Program-made: the position numbers and the translations under genes
DNA from: Ophioderma brevispina
Taxonomy: Eukaryota > Echinodermata > Ophiuroidea > Amphilepidida > Ophiodermatidae
Direction: 5' to 3'
NCBI GenBank assembly: GCA_023653785.1
Contig: JAMKCH010041490.1
Location: 1 to 64,000 of the forward strand
DNA length: 64,000 nt
Part shown: positions 44,341-55,310 of the stretch, piece by piece
Layout of the letters: every line of letters begins with the position of its first letter
Numbering within the stretch: the first letter of the stretch is position 1
The notes under the pieces: generated by a model
What the model was told of the DNA's origin: nothing
The model's input: the letters and a program-made list of their open reading frames with translations, nothing else
Database searches by the model: none

Positions 44341-44729
44341 AATGCAAACTGATGTATGATGATTTCACTTATTTTACCATTCCTCGAATACATTGTAAAG
44401 TGACCCATTGACATCACACCAGTGCAGGTAAACAGGCTCGTGAACCTGTGTTACACATGTGTATAGTCAGTGTCTCTACCTCCGTGCAGTGATGTCACAA
44501 CACTTACGCCAGTGTCAAGAAATGCCGTTGTTGTACGCGCGCATGAAAGCACCATTGCTTCAGGTCAGTGCGAGCGATTTACTCTTGTGACCAACAAATC
44601 TTGCGCTGACGTCACTGCACAGAGGTAGAGACACAGACTATACCTGCATTGGTGTGATGTCATATGGTCACTTTACAATATATTCTGATAAATGTAAAAT
44701 AAGCGAATCAGCATACATCATTTTGCATA
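44341..44729. mobile_element. Foldback element with long arms (about 390 bp)
   Basis: Outer arms: ATGCAAACTGATGTATGATG / CATACATCATTTTGCAT and TTGTAAAGTGACC / GGTCACTTTACAA. Inner arms: ACCTCCGTGCAGTGATGTCA / TGACGTCACTGCACAGAGGT. The pairing reaches close to the centre (CGCCAGTG, GCGCGC). Confidence 0.8.
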
Positions 44730-44815
44730 TTACCTGAAATAAATGTGTGTAGTAATATGTAGGCAACAATCAATGATATTGCATGTTTGCATGCTCCATT
44801 GAATAAGTGTATGTT

Positions 44816-45070
44816 TTAAAGGTGCAGCGAGAGATTATAATGCAGTCATATATTGCATAATGTAATTTCATGAAGATTTTTTACCTTGTATAGTATGCTG
44901 AAAACAGAAGGTGATTTTGATTTGCTTATATTTCAATATAAAACAGGCTGAATTTTGTATTTGCTCCAATATGAAATTAGAAATTTAATGATTTTTGTAC
45001 AAAAGAAATAATTGTGAGCTAAATCCTTTTTATCTGATTCTGTAATTCTATACGTGCATATAAAATTCCG
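44816..45070 (+). mobile_element. Family G MITE (copy 3, right-truncated)
   Basis: TTAA-AGGTGCAGCGAGAGATT followed by TTGATTTGCTTATATTTCAA, TAAAACAGGCTGAATTT and ATTAGAAATTTAATGAT, matching 26775-27040. Confidence 0.75.
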
Positions 45071-46019
45071 ACTTCAGATCAAAAAAGCTTTTTCCTGTGA
45101 ATATCCCAATTGTTTAAATGCGATATTGTGCACCACGGCTTATACAGTTTGACCTCGAACACAAACATTATTGATATTTGTTTATTCTGTGCTGGTGTTA
45201 ACCACAATCAGCTGTTCAGTGTAGATTTTGAGATGCCATTGCTGTTTATCTATTTGTGAGAGACATACAGTGTGACAAATTTCCTCTAATACTTCATTTT
45301 TTCACTATTTGGTATTTTTTCTTCAACATTTAATTAGCTGTATGAAATTGTACACACTTATCCTTGATGTATACGCTACAAAATGAATTTCCACATTTCG
45401 TTAATTCTCGCACATTATCGCTGCTTATCCCTTTAAGGAAATTACAAGGGGTACAGAAAAATCACTCGGGAGGAGGAGGGTTAAATTTCTTACATACTAT
45501 ATATAAAAGGGTCTAAGTGGCGGAACCTTACAAACACCATGAAAAGAGGGTTTATATGTTGATAAGCAAAACATGCGATACTGTCTTTTACCATGTTATG
45601 GTCATCTGCAGCCTGTTCCGTAATGTCCAGAGGATGTATTTAGACAAGATTGCCATTACCACGATATAGCACCATGCATGCAATCAAAATTTGTGTGAGA
45701 GAAATATGCGAAGTGTGAAGGAAGGCCACTATGTGTCCCATTGGACAGTGTTGTGTAGACCTTGACTGAAGATCATTGACTTAGTGGTTACAATGAACTT
45801 GTTTGGTGTTATATCATGAAAGTTGACAGTTACAAGTGTTGATGGAATAGAATGTTTTGCATGAAAGTATGTGGGCGAATAAAGCGTGTAATTGTATGCA
45901 TAATGATCATGTTATATACATTAGATATACATGGAAATGTTAAAATGGATGGTTTATGTATCTCATGAGGAATGTTCAGCAAGATTGATTAATTAAAGTG
46001 CAGTTTTAAAAGTACCTCA
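45071..46019. other. No gene recognised
   Basis: No exon or repeat copy was recognised. Confidence 0.4.
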
Positions 46020-46165
46020 ATTTATAATGATCTCTTGAGATTTTCTAATCAAAATTGACTGGAAAATCTGGTAAATTTGACCAGAATATAGTAAAGTTTG
46101 ACAAGATTCAGGTCCAATTTACAAGATTTTTGAGTCAAATTTGACTAGAAATCTCATAAGAACAT
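46020..46165. mobile_element. Short foldback element
   Basis: CTCTTGAGATTTTCTAATCA...TTGAC and GTCAAATTTGACTAGAAATCTCATAAG pair as arms around AATCTGGTAAATTTGACC / CAATTTACAAGATTTT. The pairing is imperfect. Confidence 0.5.
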
Positions 46166-46399
46166 ATTGTGCTGTGCGCCTACTCAAAAGTGACGATACA
46201 TTTTTAAGAGTGAACCTTGACATTTTACTAGATTAAAACATTCCACACAAACAGATTTTAAAAGCACATTGTCAGAAATTTGTCTTTAAAAATTCATATG
46301 CCAATGCTTTTTGTTATTTTTATATGAGCACTTAAAAGCCTAAGCGATTTCATGAGTACAAACTAAAAATGGGCTTCTAGTCTTGTGTTATAATATGAT

Positions 46400-46586
46400 A
46401 TATTTCATCCTGCCTGAACTAAGGAGTGATGTCATAGCTTTCGCGCAGCTGTGTGCATGCCACAGCGTATCTCGCACGGCGACTTTGTACGCTCACGATT
46501 ACAGCTGTGGCTTACTGTGATTCGCACATTTAAGACTGCGTGAATGCTATGATGTCACTCCTTAGTTCAAGCCGGACGAAGTATAG
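46400..46586. mobile_element. Foldback element, family J (complete)
   Basis: Arms TGAACTAAGGAGTGATGTCA-TAGC and GCTA-TGATGTCACTCCTTAGTTCA, extending to CGCGCAG / CTGCGTG and, inside, ACAGCGTATC... / ...ACAGCTGTGG. A half copy is at 20955. Confidence 0.85.
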
Positions 46587-47393
46587 AATGCATGAAACCA
46601 CACATGGGTGAATGGTACAGCTGTCCAAGACCACTCACACATGGGTAACCATTCCCATCACATTTGAGGTCACACATTGTGAAACATCTGGTGGACGGGT
46701 GCCCACTTGTTCGAAAATGGGTATCATGCCCGGATATCATGCTTATGTATGGCTCCCAAAATGTACCCTAAATACGTATTTGCACTTAGCAAGAAAATTA
46801 CCCTTTATTTTAGCTTGATTTTGCTAACCTATCTGGGCTGTAGCTGTGTAACTAAAGGTCAGAACCTTTACAAACTATACCTTTTCAATCTTGTAACAAG
46901 ACAAATACATTGGTGTACATTTAAACACAATTTGTACTGATTTCAAATTTACCCCATACCCCATATTTTACAAAGTTCCCCACATTTCCCAGAGGTTTGA
47001 CACAAAATTTCTGATTCAGCACCCTTCAAACTATAGAAAAACATCTTCAAACTTTCTTCCCAAAAACTTCTAGAATAGGATTAAAAAAGCTGCAGCTAAA
47101 ACGAGACAAGACAGTTTGAAGTGCCAGATCTGCTGAGAAGATACTTTATACACTAAGGGATGTACCATTAGATATCAAGGGGTGGCATAGAAGTTTGAAG
47201 TAAAGTAAGAAATTGGCCCATTAATGAGTAAAAAAAATCTTCCTCTCAGCTCTAAATATATTTAGTTTGAAAAAAAATCAGCAGAAAAAATCTGTGCCTC
47301 CTTTGGCAGCAAAAGCAACCCCCCTCAAAAAATAATAATAATAAAAACTGTTAAAAATTCACCTGACCCAAAATTCCATACCCCTTGATATCT
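46587..47393. other. No gene recognised; dispersed 70-bp repeat at 47016-47085
   Basis: CAGCACCCTTCAAACTATAG to CTAGAATAGG repeats 37567-37635. The rest has no exon. Confidence 0.45.
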
Positions 47394-47706
47394 ACTCTCT
47401 AAATGTAAACGAGTGAAAATTTCACTCCCCAAAAGAGTGAAACTCTTGTAAACCACTCCCAAAATGAGTGGTTTGTACTTAAATAAGAGTGAATTTCCAC
47501 TCAAAAGAGTGAAAATCACTCCTCAAAATGTGTTGTCCTTTGTTTAACTCCTCAAACGAGTGGAAATCCACTCTTCTTGGAGTGATTTTCACTCTTAGTG
47601 AGTGCAAATTCACTCTTTTTAAGTACAAACCACACATTTTAGAGTGCTTTACAAGAGTTAACTCTTTTGGGGAGTGAAATTTCTACTCGTTTACATTAAG
47701 AGAGTA
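47394..47706. mobile_element. Foldback element built from GAGTG/CACTC words (about 313 bp)
   Basis: Terminal arms ACTCTCTAAATGTAAACGAG and CTCGTTTACATTAAGAGAGT. The whole interior pairs (GAGTGGTTTGTACTTAA with TTAAGTACAAACCAC) and is made of AAAGAGTGAAA-type words in alternating orientation. Confidence 0.9.
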
Positions 47707-48315
47707 ATTATGCATCACTAACAAGTCTATAATTTCATATCCAATGTTAAACTTACAGACACCTTAGTTAAATTTTAATTAAAAAAAAACATTTTGTATT
47801 ATACTAACAGATCAAGTCAATTTTGGACTACAGATATCTTGCATTGGTGGTAAGTTTATGGATAACACTGTTTTATGACCCATTCTTGGTTTTAGTGGCT
47901 TCAAAATCACAATTTCTGTTGAAGCACTTGCTTCAAGTCGAGGGGGGGGGGGGAGTATTAGTATAATTTGATTCTGAAGATCTCCAGTAACATAAAAAAA
48001 TGGGTCCTCGTAAAGTACCATTATGATTTTATCTACTGGTGGTATTTCCTGGATCCTTGGTCTTGTGAAGGTTCCATTTCACCCATGTCTTGTATAAGGT
48101 CACTTTTGAAATCTTGTGACAATCCTGGCTACCCATACACATAAAATAAAATTCATTTTGAATAAGGGGTAGGACCAAGACTAAAGATATCTCACATTGG
48201 ACTGGCCTTTTTTCTAAACTACGGTTTTATGGCTTTGATATGTCACTCTTAAAAGCCAAAAATAAGCAATTGTGGATATTCAACAGTTATAATAGAATGA
48301 GTGAATTTGCAGAAT
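47707..48315. other. No gene recognised
   Basis: A G run at about 47941-47952. No exon or repeat copy. Confidence 0.4.
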
Positions 48316-48630
48316 TTAAAGGTGCAATGAGAGATTTCGAATAAGCGATGTCCCTAAAAAATGTGATCTTTGCACTGGTGTAAAGCTTTCGATCAAAAAT
48401 ATCACCATCTGAAAGGATTAAGCTGAGAAATGTTTCTTTGGTATCAAAATTGTGAAATTTCTAATTTCCTGTTGGAGTAGATAGGAAATTCAACCTATGT
48501 TTGCTATTGACATATAACTATTTCTGTAGCCAAGTAAAAGGTAGGGAATCTATGGAGCATCCGATCTATATGAAATCAGTACATATCACAGCAAATTCAG
48601 ATGACTTGAAATCTCTTGTTGCACCTTTAA
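48316..48630 (-). mobile_element. Foldback MITE, family G (copy 4)
   Basis: TTAA-AGGTGCAATGAGAGATTTC and GAAATCTCTTGTTGCACCT-TTAA. GCGATGTCCCTAAAAAATGT and AAGCTTTCGATCAAAAATAT match the copy at 29219. Confidence 0.85.
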
Positions 48631-49888
48631 GATGTCCCTGCTGACTTTGTTCACTCTCTAGTGATGTGTTCTAGTTAGCTGCTCCACTTTGTATTTCTTG
48701 ACCATCTTGTAATCCTATACAGAGCAAGAAGGCAAGAATGTGATTAAACGTAGGAAGAAAAACAAAAATGCCATACCTTGCAGTGCTCAAGAGCACTTCA
48801 CGTTTGATTCAGTTCGTGTATACATTGATTGTTTTGACAATATACTAATATTGAAACAACACGCTTTGATTTCTCATAACTGGGCAATATTGCGTCTTTT
48901 TTCAAAAAAAATCCCGACTTGTGCCCTTTCAAAACACTTACATGGCACTCCACAAATAGCCTTTGATTAAATTGGTTTTGAGAATCACGCCAAAACAAAT
49001 GAAACTGTTATTCTTATACAGGTCAGAAATAGATGAGCTGTCTGAACGTAAGTGGTTATTAATGGCCGAGTGGAAATCGGAGAAACAGATTTAAATTAAA
49101 ATCAGTGGCAGCGTGTAAGTCATCAAGTGCATGATATGTGTGAAAGGACTTCCTGTTTAGCCAGCTCTTATCGCAACTTTTCATCTATACTCCCAATTTT
49201 TAATTTCCTTCCTGCATGCCAAAAAAAAAAAATGAAGATGTAACCAAAGAACATCTGTTGATGAATTTTCATCAAAATGCTGGTCACATCGACTGGCAAT
49301 TTTTCATCTGGAAAATGGCTCGGATGCCTGATTGGTGTGGTGATTTTGCAGGTTTTTGCGATCTGCCCTCTTTGTCCCACATTTCTCATTACCACATAAG
49401 GTTACTCAGACATATGCTAATAGTAGATTTAATGTCAGCATTTTTATGGTATTTGTTTTCCATTTTCAGATTCTCCCATGGTGGACTGAACAAGGGCAAA
49501 TCAACACAGGTACACCACAGTCCAATCCATCAACATGATTTTTTTGGAATCACACAAACTACTCTGGAATCCAGAAAGAAGTGGCACTACATTTTTGGAA
49601 TTAAACTAAGATATAGACCAGTTAACATCCTACGTCACTTCTTTTGTTGCCTGCGAATCCATTCCTGCGAATCGTTATGGCCCATAGTATTAAAACTCTA
49701 ACAGATACAATTGCCCAGTGTGTAACAGTCAGGCCGACCTATTTCAAGATACCAGGCCCTAATATGTTTACAAACTTTGCTGTTAACTGGTCTATAAAAA
49801 GAAATACAAGTTGGGAATGTTACTGGATCTTAATACTAGTTGGAGCCCGGAGTTGGAGTGAATTTTGAAAGTTTTCATCTTTATGCTA
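48631..49888. other. No gene recognised; one 161-codon ORF of doubtful status
   Basis: The plus-strand ORF at 49216-49701 has an unusual composition (H, F and W rich) and no domain. I regard it as chance. Confidence 0.3.
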
Positions 49889-50397
49889 TAAAACACACAA
49901 TCTTACAGAATGTGTAAGCGACTGGTACTAAATTTGCTTACAATTGCTTCTGATAATTTGTACTAATCTCTTACACAATCTTACAGAATGTGTAAGCGAC
50001 TAGTACTAAATTTGCTTACAATCGCTAATTCTGATAACACCACAGTTAAATTATCAGAAGCAATTGTAAGCAAATTTAGTACTAATCTCTTACACAATCT
50101 TACAGAATGTGTAAGCGACTAGTACTAAATTTGCTTACAATTGCTTCTGATAATACTACAGTTAAATTATCAGACGCAATTGTGAGCAAATTTAGTACTA
50201 ATCTCTTGCACAATCTTACAGAATGTGTAAGCAACTAGTACTAAATTTGCTTACAATTGCTTCTGGTAACACCACAGTTAAACTATTATCAGAAGCAATT
50301 GTAAGCAAATTTAGTATTAATCTCTTACACAAACATACAGAATGTGTAAGAGACTAGTACTAAATTTGCTTACAATTGCTTCTGATAATTTAACTGT
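49889..50397. repeat. Array of alternating inverted repeats (about 118-bp period)
   Basis: A 32-base arm (GTACTAAATTTGCTTACAAT then TGCTTCTGATAA) alternates with its reverse complement. Between arms lie either ACCACAGTTAAA or the small hairpin CTTACACAATCTTACAGAAT-GTGTAAG. The word GTGTAAGC (GTGTAAGA in the last unit) recurs at 49912, 49990, 50109, 50225 and 50344. The first unit lacks its inverted arm. Successive units are nearly identical. Confidence 0.9.
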
Positions 50398-51210
50398 GGT
50401 GTTTTTGTAGTCTTGCTATGTTAGCCAGTATGATTGCCACAAAATGGCATCACAAAAATGGCTATGAAAATTTGCATTCAATGTTACATTCTTAGACTCT
50501 GGCACAGTACGATGGATTTGTAACCTCCTTTCATGAAGAGGTAAAAAAAGACAAGCATTGGATGTATCTCAAAAAGTGTACTCACTCAATTTTACTGTTC
50601 ATATCTTCAATAGGACCCACTACTACGGAATTTTGATCCTGTACTATTCCCAACTTTAATAACTTTTTATATATATCTTTTATTTTGAAAATGTAGTGCT
50701 ACTTTTTTCTAGTTTATACACATAGTACACAAGAAAAAAAATGGATGATATTGGGAAATCATCATCATGCCTACCTAAGATGAGAAGCCAAGAACATCAC
50801 CAACAACAACAGCAACATCAATTCTGCACTGTTTTTACGCAAAGTTCAATATGGTGTATGAAATTACGTCTCTTGTATGGACTGTGATAGCAACGTGAAG
50901 ATAAAGAATAGTTAAGAATGTGTCAAGTGTGTGTGTGGAAATAGACACCTGGTGCCAATGTACAAACAAAATAAAGCCACTAGCCTTAAGGGGGCGATTT
51001 GCAGCTAGGAGTAACCAGAAATCATCAAGGCTTTGGGAATTCCCCCGATTGATACTAATCAAGAACCAGCTTTAGTTTCACTTTACTTGGAATACTTAAA
51101 ATGTGCACAAATGGAATACAGGGTGAATAAAAAAATATCAGGAATGGGAATGCATTTTTTTTCCTCAGGAAAATTGTAAGTTTTAAATGTAGAATGTAGA
51201 CTTTATACAT
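50398..51210. other. No gene recognised
   Basis: No exon with clear splice sites. CACCAACAACAACAGCAACA at about 50799 is a short CAN-type simple repeat. Confidence 0.4.
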
Positions 51211-51299
51211 TGCAGTTGCATTTATCACATGTTAGTGATCATGACATTAGGCGGGTACATATTTAACGCATCGCGTAAATCCAAGTTCGCCTTGTTTTC
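51211..51299 (+). repeat. Dispersed 89-bp repeat (copy 2)
   Basis: Matches 42796-42884 (GTTGCATTTATCACATGTTA...GGCGGGTACATATTTAACGC...AGTTCGCCTTGTTTT). No G-rich block precedes this copy. Confidence 0.8.
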
Positions 51300-52288
51300 T
51301 TAAGCAAAGGATTTAACAAGTACTTTCCAACTACTGAGCCATAAATGCCCTTTTTGTAGTCAATAAAGATGTTTGATCTTTTTGGCCATCTTTACACAAG
51401 AGAAAGTTTAGTAATGGAAAGGTAGAAAGGATTTTTGGGATTTGGCATTTGTTATTGTTATTTGTGTCAAAATGGTCCACTATGAAATACTTAATGGATG
51501 GTGGCTGTATCTAACAGAATAAAGTTCAATACCATGATGCACTTTATTTCATAATATTAAAATTAAGGTGATGGGCTGTCTCTAAGAACTAATACATTTT
51601 AATTAGTTTGTGGGACTTTGATTTTTTATGGTTATTTGTGTTAAAATGATCCAGTTTTAAAGACATCAAGGTTGAACTGTTAGTGATTGATGGGCATTTT
51701 TTTGTTAAAATGAACCAGCTTTATGGATGACAGGCTTTCTTTAACATAATAAATCACAGTACTATATTAGGCTTTGTTCCATGTAAATTAGGGTGATTGG
51801 GGTATCTTTAAGTTTAAGAACTAATACATATTAAATAGATTGCAGGGACTGAATTTTAAAAAAGATCCTTAGAGAGAAAAGACATTCCCATAAGGCTTGA
51901 AAATGTCCCCATAAAGCATATAAATTCCAATCACACACATGCACACACACACACACCCACAGACACACCCATGCACACACACACACACATTATAATGCCA
52001 CCCTGACATCTCTGCCAGTTGTTATGCAATTTTAGACACCCTGCCATCAACAATGTTGGATAGGCGCCCATCTGAGTTTTATGTTATTTGCAAATATTAC
52101 CTGTTCTCTAGCCAACACTAAGAGCAAATAAGCCAAAATTGATTTTTTTTTTTCATGCATGAAAAGAAAAATTTTGTATTTTGCTTATGTATGATTGTTC
52201 AGGAGTGCTTCTGTTCATGAGATACATTTTTTAAAATGAATCTCATAGGGTGTGTTTAACCTTTGCAACCGTTGGCCTATTTTGCCCT
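51300..52288. repeat. (CA)n microsatellite at 51931-51990; otherwise no gene recognised
   Basis: An interrupted CACACA tract with ATGCA interruptions. Diverged AAAATG(G/A)TCCA-type and TTTAACA(T/G)AATAAA-type words repeat between 51470 and 51830, suggesting an old tandem repeat. Confidence 0.6.
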
Positions 52289-52858
52289 GTGACCCCTTCA
52301 TGACCCTAATCTATGAATTCAAGACCCTAATGTATGAATTCATGACCCTAACCCATGAATTCATAACTCTAAACTATGAATTAATTACCCTAATCTGTGA
52401 ATTTGTGACCCTAATCCTTGAATTCATGACCCTAATCCAGGGTTTCCCAACCTTTTTTGCCTGTGACCCTATTTTTAAATGATTATCACAGGGGACCCCG
52501 GACACTTTTCAACACTTTCTCCCCGCTCTTGTTACTCGGTATTGCACCCAAATCTACAATCTAAAAATTTAAACTGCATTTGTAAATTAACCAGAAGCAC
52601 CTTTTGCTTTTATAAAATTCTTTTCTACTTTTTTTTTTAAATGAAAATTGAGATTGTTTACAAGTTAGCTTTGCGACCCCTTCCTCATTTGCCTGTGACC
52701 CGTTTTTTGGGTCGCGACCCCCAGGTTGGGAAACGCTGCCCTTATTCATGAATTGCAGACCCCAATCTGTGAATTAATTACCCTAATCCATTGATTCATG
52801 ACCCTAATCCACGAATTCATGAAGCTAATCCATGAATTCATGACCCTAATCGTCTTTC
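52289..52858. repeat. 21-bp minisatellite (CATGACCCTAATCTATGAATT) split by an insertion
   Basis: About seven units lie at 52289-52437 and about six at 52739-52855, all variants of GACCCTAATCCATGAATTCAT. The hAT-like element between them interrupts what was one array. Confidence 0.85.
52438..52738. mobile_element. hAT-like non-autonomous element
   Basis: Termini CAGGGTTTCCCAACC and GGTTGGGAAACGCTG, with GGGTCGCGACCC beside the right end, are typical of hAT (Charlie-type) MITEs. The flanking octamers CCCTAATC and CCCTTATT agree at six of eight positions, as expected of an 8-bp target duplication inside the minisatellite. No transposase sequence. Confidence 0.8.
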
Positions 52859-52920
52859 TAGAAAACACATTTGCTAGGTTTTAGAAAATGTGATAAAATA
52901 GCAGGGTAAGTTTAAATGTC

Positions 52921-53052
52921 CTTTTGCTTTTATAAAATTCTTTTCTACTTTTTTTTTTAAATGAAAATTGAGATTGTTTACAAGTTAGCTTTGCGACCCC
53001 TTCCTCATTTGCCTGTGACCCGTTTTTTGGGTCGCGACCCCCAGGTTGGGAA
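52921..53052 (+). repeat. Exact 132-bp duplicate of the right part of the hAT-like element
   Basis: Identical to 52601-52732 with a constant offset of 320. It ends a few bases short of the element's terminus and has no left terminus, so it is a segmental duplication and not a transposition. Confidence 0.9.
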
Positions 53053-53112
53053 GTTCAAGTCTTATCATATTACTTTCGGACAAATTAGGAAATATGTATT
53101 CAGTGTGGGATA

Positions 53113-53316
53113 TAAAGGTCCATTCATACTTCACTGCACTGCAATGCAAAACAGTGCAAGTGCAGTGCAGTGCAGCGAAAATGGATGAAAACCATCTCTG
53201 ACTATCACAGCAGCAGAGCAATTCAATTTGAACCGTGTTACTGCTGCGTTGAGTCAGAGATGGTTTTCATCCATTTGCACTGCATTGCAGTGCAGTGAAA
53301 TATGAGTGGACCTTTA
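53113..53316. mobile_element. Foldback element of CACTGCA words (about 204 bp)
   Basis: Arms AAAGGTCCATTCATACTTCA and TGAAATATGAGTGGACCTTT, then CACTGCACTGCAATGCA / TGCATTGCAGTGCAGTG and GGATGAAAACCATCTCTGAC / GTCAGAGATGGTTTTCATCC. The spacer is under 60 bp. Confidence 0.9.
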
Positions 53317-53870
53317 GGGGCCTATTAGTTATCCCCTGTTTGTTCTTGTAATACAAAAAGATATTGATGGTATGGCATCAAAACCATTGATATTTTTCAT
53401 ATAGCATGAGAACAAACAACTAACAAATTTATCATTCAGTAACTTGAATTTACTAACAATATTATCAAAACAAACTAACTAAGCTTTAATTTAAATTCTC
53501 AGGCCTATAGCTCAACTTTTTGCCTCTGCCTTTCTACTTAGTTCTTATGGAAGGGAAGTAGCGAGCAGTACGCACATGCTTGCACTACACTTCGTATTAT
53601 ATGGTGCTTACACAGATACTAGATCATGCTCGGGCCGTGTCTATGTACGTGATACTGAAAAAATGCTGGATGATACCGGATGCATCACTTGTATTATTCA
53701 AAAGAGCTGAGTAATACAGATATATCTCCAAGGGCTATCAACCAATGAAATTGTAGTATTCATGTCTACTGAATGATAATTTTGAGTGATCCTTTAAAAT
53801 ATATAAATGCACAATATTGTGTGTTACAAGTTGGATGTACAGTATACAATATTTTGATAGATTAAGATTA
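53317..53870. other. No gene recognised
   Basis: No exon or repeat copy was recognised. Confidence 0.4.
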
Positions 53871-54151
53871 GGCCAAAAAAAAGAACAAAGTTGGTCTCAG
53901 CTTCATTTAGCTCAAAACCCTAAGCGTATGCATTTTCTTTTTAGTCATAAAAGCTATGTGCTATACAGAAATTTTTAAATCACATTTTGGAGCAATTTTT
54001 TGGCTGCTTCACAACTAATTTTTTTTTTGTGATCAGTTTTGAACAAAGTTCTAAATCTCTTGAAATCCTTTAAAAAAAAAGAATGTATTAAATGATTTTT
54101 TTTCACCTATGCAAATGGGAAGCTGAGACAAACTTTCTCTTTTTCTTGGCC
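53871..54151. mobile_element. Foldback element (about 280 bp)
   Basis: Arms GGCCAAAAAAAAGAACAAAG...TCTCAGCTTC and GAAGCTGAGA...CTTTCTCTTTTTCTTGGCC. The interior (CTAAGCGTATGC, ATTTTGGAGC) does not pair well. Confidence 0.75.
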
Positions 54152-54173
54152 TTAAATGATATAGCAGGAATAC

Positions 54174-54639
54174 TTAAAGGAGAACCCGTACAACGAATAA
54201 TATTAAACAATATACACTATAAAATAATTATTGACCACATATCGAGTGGTTTCATAGAAAAACGGAATTATATAACCCTAATAATGAATTAAAACCATCT
54301 AGTCTGACCATGTGCTATTTAAAAATCGCGCTAGTGTATAACGTGTTATGCGATACGACCGGCACGTTTAGGTCATACCTGCCATAGGAAATACACATTA
54401 TGAAAGCATCATGTGTGAAGATGTGTGACGCTACTGTGCCGTACGTATCGCATAACACAAATACATATCCCATATACAGTAGCGCGAATTTCAAATAGCG
54501 CATGGTCAGACAAAATGCTTTTAATTCGTTTTATGGTTAGTATAATTCTGTTTTTTCATGAAATCACTCCATATGTGTTCAATAATTGTTTTTATAGCGT
54601 ATATTGTGTAAGTTATTCTTGATACGGGTTCTCCTTTAA
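54174..54639. mobile_element. TTAA-flanked foldback element (about 466 bp)
   Basis: TTAA-AGGAGAACCCGTA to TACGGGTTCTCCT-TTAA (one base differs). Pairing continues over most of the length: GTCTGACCATGTGCTATTT / GCGCATGGTCAGAC, TAGTGTATA / TATACAGTA, GTTATGCGATACGACCGGCA / ACGTATCGCATAAC. Confidence 0.85.
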
Positions 54640-55310
54640 GGATTATGGTGGAGCTTTTGACTTAACTAACATGTAGATATGTAATATTATACTTTTATAT
54701 GAAGAAATTTGTAAGAAAAAAATTGCTACTGTATACTAGATAAAATCATTGTCCTTCAATAAAAGTTACATTTGAACACTATCAATGTATTTAGTCAGTT
54801 GTTATTGGGAAAAGCCATATTCATGTACAAATAAGTCAATACGTGGGGCTTCCATTGACAAATTCAGGGTAAAATTTGAATTCAAATCAAATTAAAATAT
54901 GTGCCGTGGTATATCAAAACCAGGCTAAATTGGAAAGGAGATGTAATTTGAGTTCATTGTAAAATATTGAAACAGATACTTTTTGCTTCGTATTGCTTTT
55001 TATTTTGTCACAATTGATAATTGCTAACTGAAGTTAATATGGAATTTTGAAATTTGATTTTCCAAAACGTTCAAATGAGAAAAGCCCATAAAGTAAAGAA
55101 ATTAATAAAGAAACAAAAGAAATGTCTGTCAAAAATATTCTTTATGAATGAAATATTACTTTCAAATTTCACAGGATTTTTTTTAGCATAACGCCGAATT
55201 TGGTAAAAACTCAATTTTGACAAAATCGCCCTTCACCGCATTTTGGCCTTTTTCTCCATTTAGAACCTTGCCCAATTCCACCTGGTTTTGATATTTCACA
55301 TCACATTTGT
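54640..55310. repeat. Weak inverted repeat, otherwise no gene
   Basis: GGTATATCAAAACCAGGCTA near 54908 and CACCTGGTTTTGATATTTC near 55280 are inverted. The sequence between them pairs only in patches. An old foldback is possible. Confidence 0.35.

Noticed and set aside
49216..49701. 161-codon plus-strand ORF
   Set aside because: No recognisable domain, unusual His/Phe/Trp-rich composition, several overlapping ORFs of similar length in other frames, and no supporting splice sites.
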